DNA of 64,000 nt from Arthrobacter sp. PM3 (GTDB lineage: Bacteria > Actinomycetota > Actinomycetes > Actinomycetales > Micrococcaceae). The position numbers and the translations under genes are program-made. The notes under the pieces were generated by a model. It made no database searches. It was not told where the DNA came from and saw nothing but the letters and a program-made list of their open reading frames with translations. Numbering within the stretch: position 1 is the stretch's first letter; each line of letters opens with the position of its first letter. The stretch spans positions 2,423,623 to 2,487,622 of the forward strand of contig NZ_CP022314.1 in assembly GCF_003352915.1 (NCBI RefSeq), read 5' to 3'. Positions 17,041-25,175 of this stretch are shown here, piece after piece.

Positions 17041-19082
17041 GCACCAATGAAAAAGTCTCCACTGTTCCCGCCACCGCGACCGACGTGACGGACGACGACT
17101 TCCTCGAAGAGGAGTACACGCCCGGTGAAGCCGACGGCGGCATGTTCGGCGCCGTGCCGGCCAAGAAGGCCCAGCACTTCTGGCCCTCGGCCAAGCGCCT
17201 CATGGGGCTGCTGAAGCCCGAACGCGCCGGCATCATCGCGGTCCTCGCCATGGTGACGGTCGCCGTCGTCCTGAACGTCATTGCCCCGCGGATCCTGGGC
17301 CAGGCGATGGACGTGATCTTCGCCGGAGTGGTCGGCAAGCAGCTCCCTGCCGGCGTCTCGAAGGATCAGTTCGTCGAAGGGCTCCGCTCCCAGGGCCAGG
17401 ACAACTTCGCCGACATGCTGGCCAAGATGGACGTGGTGCCCGGCGCGGGCATCGACTTCCAGAAGCTCGCGTTCCTCATCAGCGTGGTGCTGCTGATGTA
17501 CTTCGTCGCCAACATCTTCCTCTGGCTGCAGGGCTATGTCCTGAATGTGCTGGTCATGCGCGTGGTCCGCAAGCTGCGCGATGACACCGAGACGAAGCTC
17601 AACAGGCTCCCGCTGAACTACTTCGACACCCGCCAGCGCGGCGATGTCCTCTCGCGCGTGACGAACGACGTCGACAACATCCAGCAGGCGCTCCAGCAGG
17701 CCTTCGCGCAGCTCGTGAACTCGGCCCTGACGGTTCTCGGGATCGTGATCATGATGTTCATCGTGTCTTGGCAGCTGGCCCTGATCGCGCTCATCGCGCT
17801 GCCGCTGTCCGGGGTGGCCGCCGGCATCATCGGCGCCCGCAGCCAGAAGCTCTTCGCCGCCCAGTGGAAGAACACCGGCGAACTCAACGGCCAGATCGAG
17901 GAATCCTTCTCCGGCCACGACCTCGTCCGCGTGTTCGGCCGCGACGCGGACATGCTGGCCCGCTTCGACGAGCGCAACGAGGAACTCTACAAGGCCAGCT
18001 TCGGCGCCCAGTTCGTGTCCGGGATGATCATGCCGGTCATGCAGTTCGTCTCCTACCTCAGCTACGTCGGGATCGCCGTCGTCGGCGGTCTGCGGGTGGC
18101 CTCGGGCGCCATGAGCCTGGGCGACGCCACCGCGTTCATCCAGTACTCGCGCGAATTCACCCAGCCGCTGGGGCAGATGGCCGGCATGGCCAACATGCTG
18201 CAGTCCGGCGTCGCCTCCGCCGAAAGGGTCTTTGAATTCCTCGACGCCGACGAGCAGGACGCCGAAACCGCCACGGAGCACCTGCCCGCCAAGACGGACG
18301 GCCACGTCGAATTCCGGCACGTCACGTTCAGCTACTCACCGGACAAGCCGCTCATCGAGGACCTGTCCTTCACCGCCGAGCCCGGCCACACCGTGGCGAT
18401 CGTGGGGCCGACCGGCGCGGGCAAGACCACCCTGGTCAACCTCGTCATGCGCTTCTACGAGCTCAACGCCGGCAGCATCACCCTGGACGGGGTGGACATC
18501 ACCCGGCTCAGCCGCTCGGAGCTGCGCTCCAAGGTGGGCATGGTGCTGCAGGACGCGTGGCTGTTCGGGGGCACCATCTACGAGAACATCCGCTACGGCA
18601 AGCTGGACGCCACCGAGGACCAGATCATGGCAGCGGCCAAGGCCACGTTCGTGGACCGCTTCGTCCGGGCACTTCCCGACGGGTACAACACGGTCATCGA
18701 CGAAGAGGGCAACAACGTCAGCGCCGGCGAAAAGCAGCTGATCACCATCGCCCGGGCCTTCGTGGCCGACCCGTCACTGCTCATCCTCGACGAGGCCACG
18801 AGTTCCGTGGACACCCGCACCGAGGCCCTGGTCCAGAAAGCCATGGCCGCGCTCCGCACCGAACGCACCAGCTTCGTGATCGCCCACCGCCTCTCCACCA
18901 TCCGGGACGCGGACACCATCCTGGTCATGGAGGCCGGCCGGATCGTCGAACAGGGCCGGCACGCCCAGCTCCTGGCCCTGCAGGGCGCCTACTACCGGCT
19001 GTACATGTCCCAGTTCGCCGGCGAGGACGCGGACGCGTCCGTGGAGGACCCGGCGGAAGACGCGACGGCGGTGCACAGCTGA
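17037..19082 (+). CDS. ABC exporter half-transporter, catalytic-site subunit (BmrD/TM288-like)
   Basis: A 681-residue partner of the preceding subunit, starting in an ATGA overlap. A 50-residue acidic N-terminal extension precedes the membrane domain (about 60-370). The ATPase domain has Walker A GPTGAGKTT (457), Walker B LLILDEATSSVD with the catalytic Glu (about 590), and a non-canonical signature VSAGEKQ (561) instead of LSGGQ. In a heterodimer, this Walker B pairs with the good signature of the other subunit to make the working site, and the two degenerate parts make the inactive one, so the pair is self-consistent. About 45 extra residues between helices 1 and 2 suggest an extended outer loop. 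Substrate unknown. Confidence 0.9.
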   Translation: MSTNEKVSTVPATATDVTDDDFLEEEYTPGEADGGMFGAVPAKKAQHFWPSAKRLMGLLKPERAGIIAVLAMVTVAVVLNVIAPRILGQAMDVIFAGVVGKQLPAGVSKDQFVEGLRSQGQDNFADMLAKMDVVPGAGIDFQKLAFLISVVLLMYFVANIFLWLQGYVLNVLVMRVVRKLRDDTETKLNRLPLNYFDTRQRGDVLSRVTNDVDNIQQALQQAFAQLVNSALTVLGIVIMMFIVSWQLALIALIALPLSGVAAGIIGARSQKLFAAQWKNTGELNGQIEESFSGHDLVRVFGRDADMLARFDERNEELYKASFGAQFVSGMIMPVMQFVSYLSYVGIAVVGGLRVASGAMSLGDATAFIQYSREFTQPLGQMAGMANMLQSGVASAERVFEFLDADEQDAETATEHLPAKTDGHVEFRHVTFSYSPDKPLIEDLSFTAEPGHTVAIVGPTGAGKTTLVNLVMRFYELNAGSITLDGVDITRLSRSELRSKVGMVLQDAWLFGGTIYENIRYGKLDATEDQIMAAAKATFVDRFVRALPDGYNTVIDEEGNNVSAGEKQLITIARAFVADPSLLILDEATSSVDTRTEALVQKAMAALRTERTSFVIAHRLSTIRDADTILVMEAGRIVEQGRHAQLLALQGAYYRLYMSQFAGEDADASVEDPAEDATAVHS

Positions 19083-19117
19083 GCGCCGCCGGGCGCCCCG
19101 GGGATGCGGTCCCCGGG

Positions 19118-19567
19118 GTGCTTGAGGTCCAGGTGCCGATGCGCTGGGGCGACATGGACGCGTACGGGCACATCAACAACGTCCAGATCGTCCGGATCCT
19201 GGAGGAAGCCCGGATCGCGGCGTTCGGCCCGCCCCGCGGGGCCGGGCTGCCGGGGATAGAACCGCCGGTCTCGCTGTTCAACGCCGTCCCGGAGGGGACG
19301 CTGGCGCTCGTGGTGGAGCACAAGATCAGGTATGTCCGGACGCTTGAGTACCGCAACGTGCCGGCCGTGGTCCAGCTCTGGGTCGGGGCCGTGAAAGGCG
19401 CCAGCTTCGACATCCACTACCGGGTGCAGGATCCCCTCACGCGGGAGGACTGTGTCCGGGCCACGAGCCACCTGGCCTTCGTGGACGAGGCCACCGGACG
19501 GGTGCTGCGGCTGACGCCGGAACAAAAGGAACGGCTGGGCCCCTACACCGGGCCCCGCCCGGAGTAG
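19118..19567 (+). CDS. Acyl-CoA thioesterase (4-hydroxybenzoyl-CoA thioesterase-type hotdog)
   Basis: A 149-residue hotdog-fold protein beginning at a GTG 36 bp after the ABC gene; the frame is open further upstream inside that gene, but homology-like sequence starts here. The motif MRWGDMDAYGHINN contains the catalytic Asp of the 4HBT family. It should hydrolyse an acyl-CoA thioester in the cytoplasm; chain type is unknown. The ribosome site is weak (GGGG), so expression may depend on read-through from the ABC genes. Confidence 0.78.
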   Translation: MLEVQVPMRWGDMDAYGHINNVQIVRILEEARIAAFGPPRGAGLPGIEPPVSLFNAVPEGTLALVVEHKIRYVRTLEYRNVPAVVQLWVGAVKGASFDIHYRVQDPLTREDCVRATSHLAFVDEATGRVLRLTPEQKERLGPYTGPRPE

Positions 19568-19670
19568 GGTCTGCCCGGTTTCATAGCACCCCCGGTCCCA
19601 TAGCCCCTACCCGGGCGCCGGTGCCGCTCCTACAATGAAAAATCCGGTCGCGAAAGGAGCAGTGGTCGCT

Positions 19671-19934
19671 GTGAATATGGGCAAGAGCATGCACAAGGGG
19701 CACCCCCGCAAGAAGACGTGGAAAGAGCTTTCGCCGCAGGCGCGGGTTGGCACCATCATTGGGGCAACAGTCCAGCTGATGCTGCTGGTCGCTGCCCAGC
19801 GCGACATCGCCCGCCGGCCGGCCGCGGAAATCCGCGGCAGCAAGGCATTCTGGCGGTTTGCCACGCTGGTGAACTTTATCGGCCCGGGATCGTATTTCAC
19901 CTTCGGCGTGAAGCGCCACCTGGCCACCAAATAG
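19671..19934 (+). CDS. Small two-TM protein (PLDc_N-like)
   Basis: An 87-residue basic membrane protein with two hydrophobic stretches (VGTIIGATVQLMLLVAA and FATLVNFIGPGSYFTFG) separated by a loop with DIARRPAAEIRGSKAFW. This matches the phospholipase-D nuclease N-terminal (PLDc_N) pattern found as stand-alone small proteins in actinobacteria. The GTG at 19671 is favoured because AAAGGAG lies 11 nt upstream; an ATG at 19635 has no ribosome site and follows TACAAT, which looks like a -10 box. Function unknown. Confidence 0.68.
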   Translation: MNMGKSMHKGHPRKKTWKELSPQARVGTIIGATVQLMLLVAAQRDIARRPAAEIRGSKAFWRFATLVNFIGPGSYFTFGVKRHLATK

Positions 19935-19947
19935 CTCCGCCCGTCGG

Positions 19948-19996
19948 CCGCCCCGAATCCGCTGACCTGAACTACTGAGCAGTAGCTTCGGGGCGG
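19948..19996. terminator. Nested hairpin terminator
   Basis: Outer 10-bp arms CCGCCCCGAA / TTCGGGGCGG enclose an inner CTACTG-AG-CAGTAG hairpin, 14 bp after the stop of the small membrane protein. It separates that gene from the McrBC operon. Confidence 0.65.
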
Positions 19997-20007
19997 GCTT
20001 AAATGCG

Positions 20008-20039
20008 TACGTTCAGATTAAGCCTGTAAATTGAACGTA
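20008..20039. promoter_or_regulatory. mcrB: mcrB leaderless promoter overlapped by an 8-bp-arm palindrome
   Basis: TACGTTCA (20008-20015) and TGAACGTA (20032-20039) form a perfect inverted repeat with a 16-nt spacer whose right arm ends on the A of the mcrB start codon. Inside it, TAAATT (20027-20032) fits the actinobacterial -10 form TANNNT and lies 6 nt before the ATG. Transcription would therefore begin on the start codon itself. A protein bound here would block RNA polymerase completely. Confidence 0.6.
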
Positions 20040-22270
20040 TGACCCCAACCAAAAAGCCCGCCCTGCACCGCGCCCTCGGCATCTCCAAGGAGATCGAAGA
20101 CGCGGCGTGGTTCGTGCTGGGCCCGGGGCTGTTGGGCAAGGCCTCCGCCCTGGACGGCCGAACCAAGACGTGGTCTGTCCAGGCGGCCGCGGAGCTGCTG
20201 GAGCGCCTCGAGCGGGGCGTTCCGGACCCCAAAGCGCCGATGATGACCAACCTGCGCCAGAACCTGGAGGGCGCCACACGCGGGGCGAAGCAACTGGCGG
20301 TGGAGCTGTTGTTCCTGCAGTCCCTGCCGCTGGCCCACGAGGTCAAGTCGCTCAAGGTCAAGCGGGCCCGGGTGGCCGAGGCTGCGTCCTGGCTGGAGCC
20401 GCCGCTCGAGCTGCCCGAGGAACTGTACGCGGGGATGACGGACCACGGCGTGATCCGGGACCGCACCGCGGAGTTCAACTGGACCATCTGGGACCACCTG
20501 AAATGGCTTTGCCGGTTCGTGCAGCATGTCGCCCAGCGGCCGGCCGGGGTGGTCCAGGCCGCCGTCAAGGACCCGCTGGTCTTCCACCGGCTGGTCGCCG
20601 GTACCCCGGATGACCAGCCCGCCATCCGCCGCAGCATCGAGTTCCTGGTCTGGCCGAGCTACTTCGAACCCGTGGTGGCCGACGTCGAACGCCAGGAGAT
20701 CCGGGACGCCTTCGCCTCGCTGGTCGGCGGGGCCAAGGGCGACACCGACGAGGACATTTCCGCGGACATCCACCGCATCCGCCTGCACCTGGACCAGCAG
20801 GCCGGGCAGCGGATCGACTGGTACTCCCGCCAGCTGGTGAGCCAGTGGCGGAAGGTCGGCGATCCCGGCCGCCGCGCGTGGCTGCTGCGCACCCACCACG
20901 ACAACGCCGACCTGCTGGGGGAGTGGCGGGACGGGGAAGCGGTGACGCTCGACGTCGAACATCTCCGCCTGCTCGATCCCGGCGTCACCGCCGGGCTGGT
21001 TCAGAACGCGGTGGACGAGGACTACAAGCACCTTGGCTACGTGGAGCGCGAGGACACCAAGACCGCCGTCTTCGCCTTCCTGACCGTGATGAAACCCGGC
21101 GACCTCGCGCTGTACCAGAGCTCGGGGAAGGTCCGGATCGGCGTCATCCTGGGCGAACCGGAACACGGCAAGGACAACCGCCAGCTCCGCCGCAAGGTCC
21201 GCTGGTTCGACGACGAACACGACGTCACCGGCCTGCCCCGGCACGTGCAGCGGCAGCTGACTACTTCCGGCAACATCGTGGACATCACGCGCGTGATCCA
21301 GGCCCTCGAGGCCCTCCTGCCGGCCGAGGCGGAATCCGAGGACGGCGACGGCGTCGAGGCCGATACCGCCGTCGAACCGGCCCCCGACGGCTTCCGCCCG
21401 CTGACAGCCGAGTTCGCCGCGTCCCTGCACATGGACCTGGAACCGCTGCAGGAAATCGCCGAACTCCTCGAAGAAAACCGCCAGCTGGTGCTCTACGGTC
21501 CGCCCGGAACCGGCAAAACCTACCTGGCCAAGCACCTGGCCGCCGAGCTCGCCGGCGACACCACCGACGAGCGCGTCAAGCTCGTGCAGTTCCACCCCTC
21601 GTATGCGTACGAGGACTTCTTCGAGGGTTTCCGCCCGGACAAGACGGACGAGGGCCAGGTGTCCTTCAAGCTCGTCGCCGGTCCGCTGCGCCGCCTCGCC
21701 GAGGAAGCCGCCAAGCCCGGCAACGAGAGCAAGCCGTACTTCCTGATCATCGACGAGATGAACCGGGCGAACCTCGCCAAGGTGTTCGGCGAGCTGTACT
21801 TCCTGCTCGAATACCGCGATGACCGGATCTACCTGCAGTACAGCCCCAACGAGCCGTTCACGCTGCCGGACAACCTCTACATCATCGGCACCATGAACAC
21901 CGCGGACCGCTCCATCGCGATGATGGACGCGGCCATCCGGCGCCGCTTCTCCTTCATTGAGCTCCATCCGAAGACGGAGCCGGTCAAGGGCTCCCTCCTG
22001 CGGTTCCTGCAGGCCCGCGACCTGGACACGACGCCGGCGCTGCTGCTGGATGCCTTGAACGACGCGATCGACGAATGGGACCGGGACCTGATGATCGGGC
22101 CCTCCTACTTCATGAAGAAGGCCGCGCAGACGCCGCAGGGCCTCCGCCGGATCTGGAAGTACGAGCTCATGCCGCTGCTGGAAGAGCACTATCACGGCCA
22201 GCTCAACCGCGCCCAGCTCGAGGAGCGGTTCGGGCTGGAACAACTCCTGGGCCGCCTTGCACACGTCTAG
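20039..22270 (+). CDS. mcrB: McrB-type AAA+ GTPase of a type IV restriction system
   Basis: A 743-residue protein. The C-terminal AAA+ motor has Walker A GPPGTGKT (about 487), Walker B FLIIDEMNRANLAKVFGELY (about 569) and MNTADRS (about 618), the guanine-specific motif that marks McrB GTPases. The N-terminal 350 residues should read the modified DNA; they are unlike the DUF3578 domain of E. coli McrB and I do not recognise the fold. Residues 340-385 (YVEREDTKTAVFAFLTVMKP and around) look like an EVE/PUA-type reader of modified bases, which is a weak call. With McrC it would cut DNA carrying modified cytosines. No ribosome site precedes the ATG; the gene appears leaderless. Confidence 0.9.
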   Translation: MTPTKKPALHRALGISKEIEDAAWFVLGPGLLGKASALDGRTKTWSVQAAAELLERLERGVPDPKAPMMTNLRQNLEGATRGAKQLAVELLFLQSLPLAHEVKSLKVKRARVAEAASWLEPPLELPEELYAGMTDHGVIRDRTAEFNWTIWDHLKWLCRFVQHVAQRPAGVVQAAVKDPLVFHRLVAGTPDDQPAIRRSIEFLVWPSYFEPVVADVERQEIRDAFASLVGGAKGDTDEDISADIHRIRLHLDQQAGQRIDWYSRQLVSQWRKVGDPGRRAWLLRTHHDNADLLGEWRDGEAVTLDVEHLRLLDPGVTAGLVQNAVDEDYKHLGYVEREDTKTAVFAFLTVMKPGDLALYQSSGKVRIGVILGEPEHGKDNRQLRRKVRWFDDEHDVTGLPRHVQRQLTTSGNIVDITRVIQALEALLPAEAESEDGDGVEADTAVEPAPDGFRPLTAEFAASLHMDLEPLQEIAELLEENRQLVLYGPPGTGKTYLAKHLAAELAGDTTDERVKLVQFHPSYAYEDFFEGFRPDKTDEGQVSFKLVAGPLRRLAEEAAKPGNESKPYFLIIDEMNRANLAKVFGELYFLLEYRDDRIYLQYSPNEPFTLPDNLYIIGTMNTADRSIAMMDAAIRRRFSFIELHPKTEPVKGSLLRFLQARDLDTTPALLLDALNDAIDEWDRDLMIGPSYFMKKAAQTPQGLRRIWKYELMPLLEEHYHGQLNRAQLEERFGLEQLLGRLAHV

Positions 22271-22274
22271 CCTG

Positions 22275-23591
22275 ATGCCGCCCCGGCAGCCTACCGGTCA
22301 GATGCCCGGCCCGGTGGCCGGCCAATGGCCGGGCCAGGTGACCGGGCGGGGCCGCGGCCCGGTGGCGCCCTGCCGGCACATCGTCCTCGACGAACTCTCG
22401 GCCGGTGCCGTGGAGCGGCTCGACGCGGACACGGCGGCCTACATCAACGCCAGCGGCCTGGCGAAGGCCTCCCCGATGGGGATGGGCCTGTACCGGATTG
22501 AACCCGCGGGGACCGTCGGCTCGGTGCGCACTCCCACCGTGCAGCTGGAGGTCCGGCCGAAGGGACGGCTCGGGCTCAACGGGCTGCTGTTCCTGCTCGG
22601 CTACGCGGGGGACCAGGGGTTCCGGGACGAGTCCGTCGCCGCGGTGGAGCACACCGACCTGTGGAGCGCGCTGGCCGAATCCCTGGCGCAGTTGGCCGAC
22701 CGGGCGCTGAGCCGCGGCGTGCTGCAGGGGTACCTCATGGTCGAGGAATCCCTCCGCACCGTGAAGGGCAGGATCCGGATCTCGGACCAGATTTCCCGCC
22801 GGCCGGGGATGCTGGTCCCGCTGGAAGTTTCCTATGACGAATTCACCGAGGACATCGCGGAGAACCGGATCCTGCGCGCCGCGCTGGAACGGATGTCCCA
22901 GGTGCCGCGCGTGCGGCCGGAGGTCCTCAGCCGGCTGCGCCAGCTCAAGGGAAAGCTCGACGCCGTGACGCGCCTTCAGTCCGGCGCGCCACTGCCATCG
23001 TGGCGGCCCAGCCGGATGAACGCCCGGTACCAGACGGCTCTCCGGCTCGCCGAACTGATCCTGCGGAATGCCTCGGCGGAGGCCGGCGACGGTAAGCAGC
23101 AGTCGGCGTCGTTCGTGGTGGACATGGCGAAAGTCTTCGAGGACTTTGTCGGGACGGCCCTGCGGGAGGCCATGGCTGCCTTCCCCGGGGAGATGCGGCT
23201 GCGCTACAACGCACTGCTCAACGAGGCCGTACACGACTCGGACCGGATCGTGGTGCAGCCCGGCGCCGTTCATTTCCTCGGCGGCCGGCCCGTGATGGTT
23301 TACGACGCCAAGTACCAGGCGGCGGCCGACGCCGGCGCGTCACTCTCGGGCGACCACTACCGAATGCTGGCCTACTGCACCTCCTTGCGGGTGCCGACGG
23401 CATGGATCATTTATCCGGGTGCGGGCGAGATCAAGCTGCGCCGGATCCTCAACACCGACATCGACATCGTCGAGTTCCCGCTGGATCTGTCCCGGCCGCC
23501 GTCGGAAATCCTGGCGCAGGTGGCAGACCTCGCCCAGCAGTCCTGGGGCGAGGTGCTCCGGCAGGCCAGTATCGACAGGTCAGCCGGTTAG
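22275..23591 (+). CDS. mcrC: McrC-type 5-methylcytosine restriction nuclease subunit
   Basis: A 438-residue McrC. It contains the PD-(D/E)xK nuclease core near the C-terminus (DRIVVQPGAVHF, then RPVMVYDAKY at about 338-347) and the N-terminal part that docks onto the McrB hexamer. The ATG is 5 bp after the mcrB stop with no clear ribosome site, so it depends on mcrB translation. Residues 5-30 are an odd low-complexity stretch of Gly-Gln/Pro-Gly-x-Val repeats (TGQMPGPVAGQWPGQVTGRG), probably a disordered extension; an internal in-frame ATG at 22302 would remove part of it. Confidence 0.88.
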   Translation: MPPRQPTGQMPGPVAGQWPGQVTGRGRGPVAPCRHIVLDELSAGAVERLDADTAAYINASGLAKASPMGMGLYRIEPAGTVGSVRTPTVQLEVRPKGRLGLNGLLFLLGYAGDQGFRDESVAAVEHTDLWSALAESLAQLADRALSRGVLQGYLMVEESLRTVKGRIRISDQISRRPGMLVPLEVSYDEFTEDIAENRILRAALERMSQVPRVRPEVLSRLRQLKGKLDAVTRLQSGAPLPSWRPSRMNARYQTALRLAELILRNASAEAGDGKQQSASFVVDMAKVFEDFVGTALREAMAAFPGEMRLRYNALLNEAVHDSDRIVVQPGAVHFLGGRPVMVYDAKYQAAADAGASLSGDHYRMLAYCTSLRVPTAWIIYPGAGEIKLRRILNTDIDIVEFPLDLSRPPSEILAQVADLAQQSWGEVLRQASIDRSAG

Positions 23592-23941
23592 GCCGATTCG
23601 TCCTGCCGGACGCCTACGGAGATCAGGTGTTCCAGAAGCGCCTTTTCGGGCCGGCCGGGGTTGTTCGCGACGTGCCACTTGAGCTGTTCGCGGACGTCGG
23701 CCTCGCCGGGGTCGACGCCGGCGAGGACTTCCTCAATGATCGAGATCGACTGCCGGCGCAGCGGCTCCACCTCCGGATCCGCCCCGCGGAACTGGCGGGG
23801 CCGGAGGACACGGTGCCTGGTATGGCCGAGGCGGCGGAACGCCAGCACGGTGGGGCTCGAGACGGCAGCCTCGGCGGCGGTGTCGGCAGACTCGGCGGTG
23901 GTGTCGGGTGCGTCGTTGGACGTCAGCAAGTGCGGCATCAT
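23588..23941 (-). CDS. Small protein of unknown function next to McrBC
   Basis: A 117-residue hydrophilic protein encoded opposite to mcrC; the two stop codons overlap. GGAG lies 3 nt before the first ATG and 6 nt before a second, so the start may be 23938. The first 45 residues are Ala/Ser/Thr-rich; the rest looks helical (SISIIEEVLAGVDPGEADVR, then EQLKWHVANNPGRPEKALLE). I recognise no family. Its place between McrC and Vsr suggests a possible link with DNA modification or defence, nothing more. Confidence 0.55.
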   Translation of the reverse strand: MMPHLLTSNDAPDTTAESADTAAEAAVSSPTVLAFRRLGHTRHRVLRPRQFRGADPEVEPLRRQSISIIEEVLAGVDPGEADVREQLKWHVANNPGRPEKALLEHLISVGVRQDESA

Positions 23942-23956
23942 GCGCTCCAGTGATAG

Positions 23957-23974
23957 CAGTACGCGTCGGTACTG
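23957..23974. promoter_or_regulatory. Palindrome upstream of the small unknown gene
   Basis: CAGTAC-GCGTCG-GTACTG, 6-bp arms and 6-bp centre, lies 15 bp upstream of the start codon at 23941 on the minus strand and may be an operator. The stretch 23942-24099 holds no gene; it is AT-richer than its surroundings and contains two similar GAATAG motifs (23979 and 24005). Confidence 0.35.
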
Positions 23975-24099
23975 TTCGAATAGTGCCTAAAGTCCCCCGA
24001 ACCTGAATAGTAGCGGAGACTGTTCGGCCTGCCCCGGAGGCGGGGCTGCGCGACACGCCGCGCTTTTCAGCCCATCGTCTGGAAGAATTCGGCGGCTGT

Positions 24100-24534
24100 T
24101 CAGGCCGGCGGCGCGCCTTGGAGGAAGGCGTCCAGGCGGCCCTCCAGTGCCGACGCATCTTTGAGTTCGCACTCCCACACGGTAAGCACTTCCCAGCCGT
24201 CACGCTCGAGCCGGAGCCGCTGCTCGGCGTCGCGGGTGCGGGTCCGGGTGCGCTTGGTCTCCCAGAACTCGGCATTGGCTTCAGGGGCGTGCTGTCCGGC
24301 CCGGCAGTCATGGAAATGCCAGAAGCAGCCGTTGACGAAGATGACTTTGCGGCGTCCGGCGAAGACGAGGTCGGGGTTGCCCGGGAGTTTGCCGCCGGCC
24401 GCGCTGCCGTGCAAGCGGTACCGGTAGCCTTTGGCGTGCAGCAAACGGCGGACCAGCAATTCGGGTTTGGTGTTCTTGCCCCGGATGCGGGACATGTTCC
24501 AGCTGCGCCGCTCCCGGGTCAGCTTATCCGCCAT
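24100..24534 (-). CDS. vsr: Very short patch repair endonuclease Vsr
   Basis: A 144-residue Vsr protein. RERRSWNMSRIRGKNTKPE near the start and LPGNPDLVF with VIFVNGCFWHFHDC are the family signatures; Asp55 and the His residues at 73-75 correspond to the E. coli active site. The enzyme nicks T:G mismatches made when 5-methylcytosine deaminates. In E. coli it accompanies dcm, but no DNA methyltransferase gene is visible anywhere in this window. No ribosome site is present; TAGACT lies 6 nt before the ATG, so this gene too may be leaderless. It lies downstream of the flavin-split-barrel gene on the same strand, 40 bp away. Confidence 0.93.
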   Translation of the reverse strand: MADKLTRERRSWNMSRIRGKNTKPELLVRRLLHAKGYRYRLHGSAAGGKLPGNPDLVFAGRRKVIFVNGCFWHFHDCRAGQHAPEANAEFWETKRTRTRTRDAEQRLRLERDGWEVLTVWECELKDASALEGRLDAFLQGAPPA

Positions 24535-24574
24535 TGTTTAAGTCTAGGCGGCCGACGATATTCGTCGTCGCGCG

Positions 24575-25009
24575 TCAGATGTCCCGCTCCGGGTGCTCGC
24601 CGAATTGGAAGTGGCGGCCGCTGACCGACGTCGGCGTTATTTCCACGTAGAAGTCCTTCAACGTGGGTACCCAGGGCTTGAGTCCGAGGGCCTCGGCCTC
24701 GGCGATATCGGCCGATTTGTCGAGAACGCGGGCAGTGCCGCGCAGGACCACCGACCACGCTTCCTCGGACAGGATGCCGTCCGTTTCGAAGAGCACCTTC
24801 GAATTGATGGTGAGTTCGGCCAGTTTGTTCCCCGGGGCCGTACGGAGGAACAGTTTCCGGTCGCCGACGGCGTAGTTGACCGGGAAGATGTCGGGCTCTC
24901 CGGCCACCGTGACCACGAGCCTGCCGTGTTTTGTGCCCTCGATCAGTTTCCAGGTTTGCTCGTCGTCGAGGGTTAGGACGGGATTGCCATCTTCGTGTTC
25001 GAACATCAT
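24575..25009 (-). CDS. Pyridoxamine 5'-phosphate oxidase family (flavin split-barrel) protein
   Basis: A 144-residue protein of the PPOX/nitroimidazole-resistance class. Its first half has the split-barrel pattern (KHGRLVVTVAGEPDIFPVNY, then LFLRTAPGNKL) seen in FMN- or F420-binding members; the C-terminal part ends VEITPTSVSGRHF. It may bind FMN or F420 and reduce a small molecule. Two adjacent ATGs (25009, 25006) are possible starts. It is a common stand-alone actinobacterial gene and probably not part of the restriction group. Confidence 0.8.
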   Translation of the reverse strand: MMFEHEDGNPVLTLDDEQTWKLIEGTKHGRLVVTVAGEPDIFPVNYAVGDRKLFLRTAPGNKLAELTINSKVLFETDGILSEEAWSVVLRGTARVLDKSADIAEAEALGLKPWVPTLKDFYVEITPTSVSGRHFQFGEHPERDI

Positions 25010-25117
25010 GGGTTCATTCTTCTGAACCGGGCCGGAGATGGCTAGGGGCCAAAGGACCGGTCAGCAGCCTGTGGATAACACCTTCGCCCAAAATGTGACG
25101 TCGGTTACCCTTAATCC

Positions 25118-25137
25118 ATTGCTTGGAATTGCTTGGA
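25118..25137 (+). repeat. Tandem 10-bp repeat in a promoter region
   Basis: ATTGCTTGGA occurs twice in direct tandem, 39 bp before the lipoprotein gene. Ten-bp spacing puts both copies on the same DNA face, as for a pair of activator sites. A single perfect TGTGGATAA (complement of the DnaA box TTATCCACA) lies at 25070-25078; alone it means little. Confidence 0.45.
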
Positions 25138-25175
25138 TTCGCGCGTCTTGATTTCTATCGGGGGAGTAGCTGACC

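Noticed and set aside
24028..24060. GCCCC-GGAGGC-GGGGC hairpin between the small unknown gene and vsr as a terminator
   Set aside because: Only 5-bp arms and no T-run; common by chance in GC-rich DNA.
25070..25078. Perfect DnaA box
   Set aside because: A single copy in a promoter region without an AT-rich unwinding element or dnaA/dnaN nearby; not an origin.
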